A stretch of 64,000 nt of DNA from Kalaharituber pfeilii (taxonomy: Eukaryota > Ascomycota > Pezizomycetes > Pezizales > Pezizaceae), in the NCBI GenBank assembly GCA_015179045.1, contig WHUZ01000034.1, forward strand, positions 248,001 through 312,000. Direction: 5' to 3'. Position 1 is the first letter of the stretch. Every line of letters starts with the position of its first letter. This document shows, piece after piece, positions 46,906 through 58,278 of this stretch. A program made the translations under genes and the position numbers. The notes under the pieces are model-generated. The model saw only the letters and a list, made by a program, of their open reading frames with translations. It made no database searches and was not told the origin of the DNA.

Positions 46906-48869
46906 ATGTCCAACATTGGCACAACCAATCCTCTTGAGCACCCGATTCAAGCAGCAAAGACAGCCGTGGGTACTGCTGGCGGTGACCCAAGACCAGAACA
47001 AAGGATGAAAACCATGATGAACATTAACGAGGGCCCGGCTACAATTGCAGCGAAGGTTACAGGAGTCCAGGGCGCAGGAGTGAGGGAAGATAATGATCCA
47101 TATTTCACAAATAACGAAGGAATTCCCTGGCCGGATCCTGCACATTCATTGAATGTTGGTGGTATCCCGGTCATCAGCGATACCTTTTTGCTTCAGAAGC
47201 AGCAGACTTTTAACAGAAGTAAGACATTAGAGAGTGAGTGTTTGACTGCCTCAACTGCTAATATATGAGGGGATGTAAAAGGCTGACCTTGGTGGGTGCA
47301 GGGGCGGTGCATCCATGTGGAAGTGGCGCATTCGGCTATTTTGAATGCACAAAGGATATGTCTCATCTAACCAAGGTGATCAATGACACCATGCGCCTGT
47401 GGCCGTATTTATCGTCACTAACTGTTCAATATGACGGGCTCAGGCGACCTTCTTATCTCAGGCGGGGATCAAGACTCCCATTGCAGCTCGATTTTCGACA
47501 GTTACCTTTGGGAGAGAGTTCCCAGATTCAGGCCGTAATCCACATGGATTTGCTTTGAAATTCTACACCGAAGAGGGCAATTATGATCTCGTGGGCCTCA
47601 ATTGGCCAATTTTCTTCTGCCGCGATCCCATTCAAGGACCTGATGTAATTCGCTCACAGCAGCGTAATCCCAAAAACTTCTTGCTTGACTACAACAGCTT
47701 GTTCGATTTTCTGGCCAATGTGCCAGAAAGTAACCACGCGGGCTTAATGCTCTTCAGTGATCACGGAACGCCTGTTGGATGGAGATTCAACCATGGTTAC
47801 GGTTGCCATTCTTTTAAGTGGGTAAATAGGGAAGGAGGGTTTGTGTACGTTAAGTACCACTTTATTGCCGATCATGGCCAGAAACAATTCACTTCAGCAG
47901 AAGCTGTTAGAGTTTCAGGTACGTATCACGCAGTTGGAATGTGAAATGATGCTGTAATAACAATGGTCTTGATTAGGTGAGGATCCTGATTTCGCTAAGC
48001 GGGATCTGTATCGCGCAATCGAGAATGGGGAGCAAATTACCTGGACCGCAAAAGTTCAAATTATGCAACCTCACGAAGCAGATCCGAACAAGCTAGGATT
48101 CGACCCATTTGACGTGACTAAGGTCTGGCCACGCTCCATGTTCCCAATGCATGAGTTCGGTAAACTAGTCCTCAACAAGAACCCAGAGAATTTTCACCGT
48201 GATATTGAGCAACTTGCGTTTTCCCCCGGATCTATGGTTCCTGGAATCGAAGCGTCACCAGACATGCTACTGCAATTCCGCACATTCTTTTACCGTGACG
48301 CGCAGTATCACAGGCTGGGTGTGAACATACATCAAATACCTGTCAACTGCCCCTTCATGGCAAAAAGCTACTCCTCCATAAATTTTGACGGTCCATTGCG
48401 CAGTGACGCAAACACCGGTATGAATCCACATTATGTGCCTAACTCCTTTACGGATAAATTCCGTCCCGATTGTGCAGAGACACCGGTTCAAGTTGCCGAC
48501 AATATTCTTTCCCGTCAATCACATCATTATCACGAGGGCAAAGCTTCCGAATATGATCAAGCCAGAGAATTATATACCCGAGTCATGTCCGCCACGCAAC
48601 GTAAGAACACATGGTCAAACACCGCTGAAGTTTTGAAACTAGTAGACTATGCAGAGATTCAGAAGAAATATCTCGCACAATGTTGGGCAATCCATCCGGA
48701 GTATTCCAGGGGAATCTACGATTTGTTGCCAGAGAAGAAATTCAGGTTTGAGGAGGTTGAAGAATTGGGTGGACGGGCTGCTGAAATGGGTAAAGTGAAA
48801 GATTTTCGACCCGCTGGCAGCAGTGGGGTAAAGGGTTTCCCTGTTCAAACTCTGCCACTATTGGGTTAG
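46906..48869 (+). CDS. Catalase-related hemoprotein
   Basis: Four exons (46906-47233, 47302-47375, 47444-47918, 47977-48869) give 589 aa with all phases closing. Classic catalases turn H2O2 into water and O2. Visible motifs: RAVHPCGSGAFGYFE with distal His113, ARFSTV with Ser152, GYGCHSFKWVN, and RTFFYRDAQYHR with Arg394 and the heme-ligand Tyr398. At the position aligned with the distal Asn (Asn148 of bovine catalase, in VGNNTP) this protein has VGLNWP, so Leu186 replaces it and Asn187 follows. There is no flavodoxin-like C-terminal domain, so it is a small-subunit type. No signal peptide and no clear PTS1, so cytosolic location is likely. It lies 1 kb downstream of the P450 on the same strand. 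A catalase of a divergent fungal clade, or a catalase-related enzyme acting on organic peroxides, are both possible. Confidence 0.92.
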
Positions 48870-49944
48870 ATATATGTATCTCGAAAATATGTCAGTGTTT
48901 GTTTGTCGGTTAATAATATTTGGGATTGGAGTGGAACACGGGTCTTCAATTGCAGGAGATATTGATAATGTAGCTAGGGGCACTCATAAGGCGGATGTTG
49001 CATAAGAAAATTCACACGAGCTCGTTACGGTTCTCACTATCAGCGTGCAGGCTGCGACGGATTGATTCTACTAGGAACTCCTCCAGAAGCTCTCAGAGAG
49101 AATACAAGCATTAGTACCGAGGTAAACTGTTTCTAACCAACTCTGATTCTGGTTCGCAGTAAAACAGGTTGAGACAGGAAGTATGTACGGCCTCAGCTTT
49201 TAGGGTTTGCAGGTCTGCGGGCACAGGCGTCCGGTTTGACGATCATACTAACTTTGCCTCGCTCCACTTTTCTATCATGTGCATCCTACTTTGCACGTCC
49301 AGTATCGGGTGACCCAATCTACCGGAACAAGCCACCGAAAACATGATATGTTGTCGTTAGGGCAACTAGTGGGATTCGAAGCCCTAAACAAAGCCGGCAC
49401 CTGTCTAATGGAATTTTTACGCTGAGTCTCGTGACTACCCTAATCTTCCAGCTCAAAAAAAATTAAATCTTCCGCGGTTGCAAAAAGTTAGTCGTGTCAG
49501 GTGATTGCCATCATTGCCTACATTGGCTCGGTCTCATCCAAGGCGGAAGTCACAATGACGTCTGAAACAACGGGCAGCACCCAATCCGGTGTATGTATAT
49601 GTAGTCAAAATTCAGTGGGGATGGCGATAATTGTGCTTTCGCTCACTTCTCCGCTTGTCCTTAATTCTAGTGCTGTTGCTGACACAAGCGACGAAGTTAC
49701 GTTTTCTTGAGCATCGAACTGTCTTGAACCGCTAAATACTTACTGGAGCTTTATCCTACCACTTATAATTCCCAAAATAAACACGCATCAGCTTATAATC
49801 CCACCACCTGACCGACTTCACCTCCGACAGGAGCGCCTGCGCCGCCAGAACCACAGCCGGGAGGGCACCAGCGCTGAACAGACCACAAAGTGCTCTTTAA
49901 CCTCTCAACAAACAGTAGGTGCGTCCGGAACGCTACACAACCGG
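48870..49944. other. Intergenic
   Basis: No gene supported. A B-box-like GGCTTCGAATCCC on the minus strand (about 49362-49374) sits between TTAGGG and CCCTAA, but no tRNA fold results. The right end is the promoter of the next gene. Confidence 0.35.
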
Positions 49945-50666
49945 ATGTCTTCCAGCTCGCAAAATACGTCAAATTCTGCGGTTTCGCGTGGGGGTACGGG
50001 TGCGGTAGCGACGCCAGCGAATTCGACGACGACGGCGAAAGCAGGACGGGATGATTATGGATCGGCCATGAGGAACAGGCCTGATGTGACTAGAGGGACT
50101 GATAAGGAAGGAACTGTACGTTGTGGTGACTGGAATCTGCCACTTGATTCCGTCGTAATATCTCTCCCAATACCCCCTATACCCCTCATTATACTCACCA
50201 ACCTTAGATTTACCCCACAAAATACATATAATTTGAGTTCTCAGTTATTTCAACTATATCTCATTTCCATATATCTTCGACGACAAAGCTGACCTCCCCA
50301 ACGCCCTCCCAGATAGACAAAATCACCCGTACCTCGGATACCGGTATTGGTGCCGACTCATCCTCCAAAGCCACCTCGCTCGGTGAGCGCTTTGGCTTGA
50401 GCCGTTCCGCTAGGGGCAGTGACCGCGGCTACGACGTCTTTAGCGGCGATCCCCGTGGTGACGACTCTAGCATTGTTGGAAAGGCCACTCAAGTTGTTGA
50501 CATGGCGAAGGATAAGGTGCATGCAGGTGTTTCGGCTGCACAGCAGGAGGTGATGGGGCAAGGGCTCGAGCAGAGAGCGCGGAGGAGGGGCATGAATAGG
50601 AGAGAGATGGGGTATGACTTTCTGGACAACTATGGGTTTGAGATTAGGAGTGAAATTGGAGAATGA
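49945..50666 (+). CDS. Hydrophilic protein of unknown function, 174 aa
   Basis: Two exons (49945-50115, 50313-50666) with a 197-nt intron (GTACGT...TCCCAG), both phase 0. I do not recognise the family. The N-terminal half is Ser/Thr/Ala-rich and low in hydrophobics (SSSQNTSNSAVSRGG). The centre has DKITRTSDTGIGADSSSKAT and a helical stretch VGKATQVVDMAKDKVHAGVS that resembles LEA-like or stress-induced proteins. The C-terminus is basic then acidic (RARRRGMNRREMGYDFLDNY). No signal peptide or membrane segment. Composition and codon use in the second exon look like real coding sequence. Confidence 0.6.
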
Positions 50667-52115
50667 TCTTCAGTTGGTTGCGGTTATGACACAAAATTGT
50701 CGGGGGAGAAGTCAAAAAGTTCTGAAATGAGAAACGGAGTAGGTGTTGTGGAATTTTCATATATTTGGATCTGAAAATAACGTGACGACCTGTACAACAA
50801 ATTGCATGGCGTTGTACTTTCGAACGCATCATGAGCAATGATCAATTTTATTTGGCTTCTGGGCTTAGTGATGTTTTATGTTAACAGGTTTGGTTACCTT
50901 TGATAGGCGCAATAATTGCAAACTCGCGTTATCACCTCAATCACATTTGGCAATGCGCTTAATTTTCCTTTCATATTCAATCGTAACTTGTTAACTTATA
51001 GGCAGCAGGTGGGGAAGAAAGAGGGAGGCGAACCAATTGGAGGAATATTATAACCTTCTGTGATTGAGGGAAACGTTGAAAGTGTCGTACGGTTGTGATT
51101 TGTTTGTAGACTAGGCATGCAGGTTACGTTAGTGAATAAACGTCCCCCCCCTTGATCCTAACATACAATCGTGTGTCATACATGTGCGTGAGGGGAGGGA
51201 GAGGAAGAGCATGGGGACGAGAATGGGGACGGATGGGGATGGGGACGAGTGTGGGAGTGGGCTGCGGCTTAATTCAGCCGCGGCGCCGTGGTGGCTGATA
51301 CAAGGCTGGAGAAACTTTTTCGTTTGAAGTTTATTTCGTCAAGTTGATTGCAATTTTCTGACGCCGTCTCAGTTACTATCTCTACTCCAATGTCACTGGT
51401 GGTGGCGATTGAGTTTGTCTTCATGCGGACAGAACCATCACCCCACATTCTACTCACATTTATGGAGTTACTGCGTAACCTAGCAACCTACTCGAGTATG
51501 ATGGTACTTCGCTCATGGCTAATGGCCAAGTGCGGCTGCTCTCTCTATGATGGCTGCAGCTATCTAGAACACTTTCTCTATAAGTTGAGCCCATGACAAT
51601 TCGGCAAAGAATTCTCTATAATGTTGCAGGAAACTTGTAAAAACGATTGCGCCTCACTGACGTGAACGGCGTCCGAAGTTTTTGCTAGAGTAACTTTCGG
51701 CGAGCCATGCCTCTCCCCGATGGATGTTGTGCATTGATATTGATAATTTGGACTAACGCTTACTTGTGCATAGTGCATACATATGTTGATGTATTATCAG
51801 CATTGAAGGACTTACAATTCCGATCTAAGCGCATGTTTAGATTCCATTTGAAATTCAACAGATGCTACTTGCGCTAAGATGGAGGGTGTATTTTACTTTA
51901 TGTAGGGAATTAGTAGGATACAATATATGCTTAAATCATAAAGGACAGGTAGGGAAAAAAGATGCATCGTCAATATACCTGATGCTTCTAGTTGTATTCG
52001 AATACATACAGACGTGTATAGTATTTTAAGATCGTATTACATCTTTGGCTGTTTAGCAAGAGATTTCCACATGACATCCTTGAGAGTAATTCCCTGTAAC
52101 AATATTATCCCGAAG
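50667..52115. other. Intergenic, convergent 3' flanks
   Basis: No gene supported. 51188-51252 is a G-rich stretch made of GGGGACGAG-like units. Confidence 0.4.
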
Positions 52116-54227
52116 TCAGGCAAAATTATATTCCTCAAAATTCGCACCCCCGAAAGTCCCCCTTCTATTCTCCTCACATTGCTGCCTCAACGACCCACTT
52201 TCCGAACCACCCTCATGCCTCCCAGCATGTGCACCCGTTCGGGTCATCAGTATACCCATATCCCCACCCTTCGAGCTCCCAGCTTCGCTATTGCCATTTG
52301 AACTTCCTCTTTTCTCCATCTGTCTAACCTGTTCCGCAAACTCTTCTACATTCATTATCCTTGCGGGGGTCACAACCCTATCTTCCTGCTTCACCACCGA
52401 ATAACCATCCTTCGCTGCTTGCTCTGCAGTGATATCCTCGACCGTTCCATCATCACGCTCAACAACATGTTTAATAGGGAGATACTCTGTTTTGAGAACA
52501 GGCAAGATTGACTGCTGGATTTCGTGTGTATGCACTTCTCGAGTTACTTGCGACGTGCGAATGTCATGGTGCTGAGGGATGCTGTATTCATGGACAATGG
52601 CTGGGGATCGTTCATAATTGGATTGTTAATAGAAGGAAACAATATTTGACAATGCAAAACCATAAAAAAAAAGAAGAAGCAGCGGTATGGGAGATTTACG
52701 TGGGTTATAGGTAACATGCTTCTCAGTTGTGGTGGTTGTTGATGGAACATGTGTGGTATAAATTTCAGCTTCGTGATAATGAACACCGGGGATGGTGATA
52801 GGCTCTCCCAACGTAGCTGATGAACTGGTGGCTCCAGTGGTTATTGATTCTTCCCGCTCGCTTCGCAGCCTTGCCTCAACAGGGTGAGAAACATACGTGG
52901 AACTCTGGCCATGTGAATATGCATGCTCGCTCAGATTGTACCCTCTTTCAGACTCAGAAGGTTCTTGACGATATTGTTCCGCTTGAGATCAGTTAGCATC
53001 GAGGTTTTCTAACAAATAGCCAGAAATAACCTACCTATAGCATCTGGTGATTTTCTATGTTTATTCTCCAAAACACTGACCCCCCGGAACTAGAATGATG
53101 TGGAATCACTCCCTGGTTCTCGTCGAGTGCAATTACGTCGATGTCTGCAGAAGCTTCCATTAATGTATGCACATGCGCACGCGTTGCCTTCTGAAGAATC
53201 AAAAGATGACTACCTTCTCCTGGCCCCCTACCTAATATAGGGGATTCAATGCAATATCCTTTCTTAATATCATTTGGCTTTATAAAGGCAGTTGCTTTCA
53301 TGTCTAATCAGCTAGTGCATTCTCGCACAGGAACGAAATAATACTTACAATTCTTGCTGTAGATACTACTGGAATCCGATGACGAGTACTATACGATATC
53401 AGAATTTTAAATGTTCACGCTTGGTAGAGGCACACTCACATTGTGGGTCACTCTGTTCGCTAAAGTGCTACCTTTGCCCTCTGAGGTTTCTGACAACTTG
53501 GTTTTTTGTAGTGGGATTGCGCGTCTCAACCGCTCGCTCTCTAATGCCAAAGCTGCCTTATCTCGACCAAATGACGGATATTGAGCGAAAATTGGGGAGT
53601 AGATAGTACAGGAGGCTCTGGTAATACATTGACACACTCAGGGATAGTTGTCTCTGTTTGCTTGGAGGAATCAGAGGTAGCTGCTTCTGTAGGTGGGAAA
53701 TATCCCATAAAGTATCCCTCATGCTCACTTTCAGTGCGACGCTTGTTTAATTTCATGCTCGGCAATATTGGAGGATCTTCCCCAATTGGTGAGGCAGGTA
53801 TCTCCGAGCCTGGATGGAATCCCTCTGCACCCGCTCTGGCAGGTGGAGGTCCAAGGTTGCCAGAGTAATATAGGTCGGTGTCCGAGAGATCGGATGAATG
53901 AATCACAGACTCGTTTGATGGAGGGTACAATGCATCCTCTAATCCAGCTCCAAGAGGTGCCCCTTCAGGTGTACTAAGGGTTGGACTCAAAAACAGTGAT
54001 TCAGAGCGAGCAAATTCCAGTTGAAGTTGAGGATGTTCTTGAGTTGCGTGATCCGGTATTGGGAGATTTGGCGTTACGAGGTCTATTCCCTTTTTGGGTT
54101 TTCGTGTAGTAGGACAGCTATTGACAGTTGACAAAGAAGACAGTGAGGAACCTCTTTTGTGCGATTTCCTGGAGGAATGATGGAATAACTTGTGAATACG
54201 TTCCCTAACATGGAATTTAGAGGGCAT
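52116..54227 (-). CDS. Large hydrophilic protein with 'allergen'-family-like C-terminus, two frameshifts
   Basis: Five exons on the minus strand: 54227-53440, 53388-53349, 53303-53035, 52981-52700, 52600-52116. Exon 1 needs one extra base at the run 53594-53597 and exon 3 one at 53080-53085; with both, 622 codons close (621 aa). The N-terminus is basic (HKLFHHSSRKSHKR), then Ser/Pro-rich. The middle has FGRDKAALALESERLRRAIP and CIESPILGRGPGEGSHLLIL, which look conserved but are unknown to me. The C-terminal 200 residues have YHEAEIYTTHVP, VHEYSIPQHHDIRTSQVTRE and HTHEIQQSILPVLKTEYLP, a His-rich repeating style similar to the neighbouring gene at 55271. No membrane segment. It is divergent from that neighbour across 1 kb, so co-regulation is plausible. 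Function unknown. The start codon at 54227 follows a non-protein-like frame. Confidence 0.65.
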
Positions 54228-55270
54228 CTCAGATCGCAAAAGGCCGAAGACGAAATGAGGGATATGTTGAACTTCGATAGTCTGCTCAAGGAAAGATATC
54301 GTACGGCCTCCCTCAAAACAGTTTCTCAGGCCAATAGACCTAACCCTGAGAAGGAACACTAGGAACAAATCTTCATCTAACACGACACTAACCCATGATG
54401 GCATATTTAACGACACTTTAGAACATGCACATAGGTATAGTCATAGTCTCATCCATAGTACGGGTGACTTTCAGCTGATCATGTTGTAGATGGAAAGTAG
54501 AGACGTCCTGCTGTCCCCAGCGAAGGAAAGCAGCAGCAACATTCACACATAAGTGGCTTGCTAATTTGGCTCAAGTGGTTCCAGCATACCGACGAATGAA
54601 AGTTGTGACAAATATGAGGTTTGAAGTGGCCTCTAGCATAAGTTAGTTGGACCGCCGGTGTTGCTCCAAGGAAGCTTTCTATGAAGCCGGCCGTTTTAGC
54701 ATCTGCCTACACGTCACGCTGCACATTGCTGTTTCTAACCATCCAGCCAACAGGAGTGTTATCCGTTTGTGGTTGTGGCTCACAAATGTATCCAAGACGC
54801 CTTCGGGCTTACGGGTTTGAGCAGCTTTCGCTCAGGATCTCGTCTCTGCCCATTAACTAAGGTTCTTTATTTAACTTTTTCCATTTATGTTCAATGCGGT
54901 CTGTGGCGTAGTTGAAGAGTGTCGTCATAAGCTCAATGTCGACGCAATTACCATCAAACATACTTTTTTGGTTGAAGAATACCAATACGCCCTCACTGCA
55001 TACTGAATTTGGGCGCATTGGTGGCTGCCCATGTCCTGGCTCAATGGAAAGTTAACCCTTAGTCCTGGTGAAAGAAAGAAACGTTACTCCGTTGACCTGA
55101 GGATATCAATGAGCTCATTTTCAAACATGTGGTAGCCGGAGGAATGGTATATCTATGGGAAATTCTCAATTCCCTTCACAGGCTCGCAACTTGGGTATCA
55201 GTCACTTACTCTATAAGCATTCAACAGTTGTCTCGGATTCAGCGAGCCATTCAGCTTACAATCAGCAAAT
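54228..55270. promoter_or_regulatory. Shared intergenic region of a divergent gene pair
   Basis: 1.04 kb between two start codons that face away from each other (54227 minus, 55271 plus). No gene inside. Both promoters must lie here; I cannot identify specific sites with confidence. Confidence 0.5.
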
Positions 55271-56468
55271 ATGCAAGCTGCTAAGGAAGCAGTCAAGGAC
55301 TTCATGTTTGTAGCCCTGGATCTTTGTCATTCCAATCACAGTCCAAGCTAAGATGAGTTTGACGTACTATGCTTTCTTAGAAACCCAACCCGTACCACCG
55401 ACGAAAATGTGACGGCGGAACGCTCCCATCAGAATGGAGAACGAAACTACCAGACTCGTGATCTTAACGCAGCTGGCAATCAAGGCGATGAACGTGGCTA
55501 CCCAGCTGGGAACAGAGGGACGCGAGCAGACACAGTAGACGAAACCGTTATCATTCAGCCAGTCATCCACAGTGAGCGTAAAGCTGACACTGAGGTTCGA
55601 GAGGTTGTTAATCCAGCAATTACGAAAGAGGTTGTGATTGAAGAAAATCGAGAAAAGAAAGTCACTGCTGTCGACAGGGAGCTTCACCAGGATCACTATC
55701 AAACACGCGTCCAACCTGTTCTTGATAAGAAAATCTTGCCCGAGGAGCATGTGCATAGAAGTTTACCAGTAGAGTACAAAGAGCGGAAACATCACAAACA
55801 GGAAGAGATACGCAGGGCTTTGGAAGAAGAGGTATGTTACTAACTCCAGATATGTGTTCTCTGTACTCATTCTAGTCTAGCGCTCCCGCTTTCAGTCCAC
55901 ACGTGAGGTACTGCCAACCAGACATACCGTGGAAAGTGGCGAAACAGTTATTGGAGAGCATCATCACCATCATGTGTATGAAATGGTCCAGCCTGTTATT
56001 GAACGAGAAGTCATCCACAAAGTCGTAACGCACACCACAGTTCCAATACATGAACGTATTGAAAAAGATCCATCCTTCCATCCCAAGACAATCCAGCCGG
56101 TTATGACAATGGAAGAGTTTCTTCGAGCTGGTGGGACAATCGAAGGCCGAGCAGAACGAATGGACATTTTCGAAGGCGAGCCACAGGTAATGGAAAATGG
56201 AGGCGCCGATCGGACCCACCCATCCTGGGATAGTAAGGGCCATCATATTGATATTCGACCTGATGCACCTGTGATTAGATCTGGTATGACTACCACCACA
56301 ACCACTACGAGAAGGGTTGAAGGCCCAGTTAGAACAGGGAGTCCTCTGACAGCCAGCGAGAGGGAGAGGATCATGCAAGGGCCAACAACAAGGAGCAAAA
56401 GCCCGCTGGGCAGCCCAGGGTTGCATACTGCTGGAAGGGCAGGAGCTACATTAAACAACAGGACTTGA
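55271..56468 (+). CDS. Hydrophilic 'allergen'-family protein
   Basis: Three exons (55271-55305, 55381-55831, 55881-56468) give 357 aa. The first exon is only 35 nt (MQAAKEAVKDFI start) and is needed because the main frame has no ATG; its GTTTGT donor is also used in the P450. The protein matches a fungal family often annotated 'allergen', marked by paired valine/His repeats: AVDRELHQDHYQTRVQPVLD, LPEEHVHR, HHHHHVYEMVQPVIEREV and HTTVPIHERI. It is strongly hydrophilic, with no signal peptide or membrane helix. Such proteins are abundant and probably protective under stress, but no activity is established. Intron 2 is short (49 nt). It is head-to-head with a gene of similar style. Confidence 0.8.
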
Positions 56469-57392
56469 GCAGTTCTGCTGGTGGATTTACTCAGGGAGGC
56501 GTGTCGCCGTGGGAATGCAGGTGTTGGTTGAATTATGAGCAACCTGTATTGTATCGTATGTTGCTGTTACGGTTTCTACAATGTATTAAATGCGAGGATG
56601 CAATGTAAGACAACGCTTGGTGCTTGGCCTTTCAATAGAGCGGTAGCTCTGCTGGCCCTTCTCATGGTCAATCCTGCGTGCCTACTTTCTATTTATGATA
56701 CGATATCATGACTTCGTATCCATAGGCATTCATTCATCATTGCATGCGCCTTGCCATGGCGGAAGGCATTAATATCTTGAAACATTAACGACAAGCTTAA
56801 CTTGTCAGTAATTGTAAGCTACAGGAGTTGTTTAATATCATGAACACAAAACCACAACACACAGTGCCCGAGTAATTCGTGATGCCTCTTCAGCGAAACA
56901 CATACGCTTCTCTGTATTGTTTGAGGTTGCTGTCACCGATGTTGAGACGTTACAAGCAGAGCAAGCACGCCGAGCAGGCAGGCTCGCCTCTATTAAGATA
57001 AAGACTGCTCGCTTGGGTCCCTAGCTTATCGTGCTTACCCTGAAAAGCATGAACTACTATCGCGCCTCAGGTTGGCACTGCAGAATCTTCACTGGACCTT
57101 GGCGTAAGCATAAGGATAGCAACGCCATGTAGTTAACTAGGAGCTGATAGCTTTCGTCCTTCTCCAGCTAGCAAACTACATTTCTCAAATTTGTTTCAAC
57201 TAGCTAAAACTACCACATTTTTTCGACCATTTAGAGCATGCCAACAACATATACATGTTCACGATGCCCTCACCAACCACCATCTCACGAAAGCTCACTC
57301 GTTTGCAATCCCCCCACGGTCACACTTCCGCATCAATAGTTATGTAATAAGCCGTGGACAGCACGCCATATCTAGAGCGCAGGTCTCGCAAC
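56469..57392. other. Intergenic
   Basis: No gene supported. The right part is the 3' flank of the AA9 pseudogene. Confidence 0.4.
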
Positions 57393-58160
57393 CTAACCAG
57401 ACCACACAGCGAGGCCAGGCATTTCATAAGACGTCAAAGGTGGATAGCAGATGTTCAAGTTGATGCCAGGGTGATTTGCGGAATATCCACTTGGAAAGGA
57501 GATTACTGATGGCACACTTCCTCCATCTCCTGTGATCTTGATCTGGGCACACGAGACATAAAACTGAGCGGCATAGAGTGCAATGCAATATGCTCTATAC
57601 GAAGAAGGTATTCTCCTTCTGCAAGTGACGAGGCAAGCCTAAAGGTGAATTGGGACCGTTCAGTGTTCCATTGAATGCTTGAGCCGCTGATTGTTGGTGC
57701 GATTTGATAGATCTTAGCTCACGAGCCAGAGCCGTCATAGTTGGCGGCCGTGGAAGGAGCTTTTGAGATGTAGACCAACAGTGGTCCTTCATGGTAGATT
57801 GCTTGATCCATTGCGAAGCCGACCTGAGGTTTTCAGAATCAGCTTATAGCACGATCATGGAAAGCACCAATGTGAGTCGGGAAAGAAGGACACGTGCAGT
57901 CGTACCAGCAGACACAGTCGCCGTCTGGGCGCTGCCTCCAGAAGATGCTCCAGCATTGCATCTCAGGTCGGTGGAGCCAACGCTGACAGGTGAATTATGA
58001 TTGCTGTTTGGTATGCTCCCTTCTCGCCATAGCCCCTAGGGCGGCACGCGAGTAATAATATAAAAAAAAAAAAAAAAAAAAAAAATTGGTATGCTCCCGT
58101 AACCTGGCCATTGACCCTAAGGGAAGTAAAGCGATCTAGGACAATAGTCTCTCCGTTACT
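57393..58160 (-). pseudogene. Broken AA9 lytic polysaccharide monooxygenase
   Basis: Minus-strand relic of a copper enzyme that cleaves cellulose oxidatively outside the cell. Readable pieces in order: FTSLRVNGQVTGAYQ; then, after a frameshift, NSPVSVGSTDLRCNAGA and ATVSAG; an intron-like gap ending CTCAG; IYHEGPLLVYISKAPSTAAN; QFTFRLASSLAEGEYLLR and IEHIALHS; then after another frameshift AQFYVSCAQIKITGDGG, FPSGYSANHPGIN and YEMPGLAVWSG with a stop at 57393. These match the AA9 order end to end. A TGA stop interrupts at 57721-57719, where the family has a codon before the KI-type strand. The N-terminal copper-binding His and signal peptide are not found. Two poly(A) retroposons (58021-58085, 58188-58267) are inserted in or beside its 5' part. 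Confidence 0.88.
58021..58085 (+). mobile_element. Poly(A)-tailed retroposon S7 inside AA9 pseudogene
   Basis: TTCTCGCCATAGCCCCTAGG...GCGAGTAATAATAT plus A tract, 65 bp, flanked by a perfect 13-bp duplication TTGGTATGCTCCC (58008-58020, 58086-58098). It splits the AA9 frame right after TGAYQ. Confidence 0.92.
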
Positions 58161-58187
58161 TAGCTTGACCAATTCTGGCATTCTATT

Positions 58188-58267
58188 TTTTTTACTCGCA
58201 TGCCGCCCTGTGGGCTATGGCGAGAAACGTACAAAGGAAAATAAGGAAACAACCAAACTTACTAAAC
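58188..58267 (-). mobile_element. Retroposon S8 beside AA9 pseudogene
   Basis: Minus-strand copy of the same body (TTCTCGCCATAGCCCACAGG...GCATGCGAGTA) with about 40 bp of extra 5' sequence, flanked by a perfect 11-bp duplication GGCATTCTATT (58177-58187, 58268-58278). Confidence 0.9.
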
Positions 58268-58278
58268 GGCATTCTATT

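Noticed and set aside
47770..47830. His before GYG in the catalase-like protein as the lost catalytic residue
   Set aside because: The catalytic Asn belongs to the earlier VGNNTP motif, 73 residues after the distal His, not to the NGYG motif.
49320..49470. tRNA-like B box between TTAGGG and CCCTAA
   Set aside because: No A box, and the T arm and anticodon arm do not pair.
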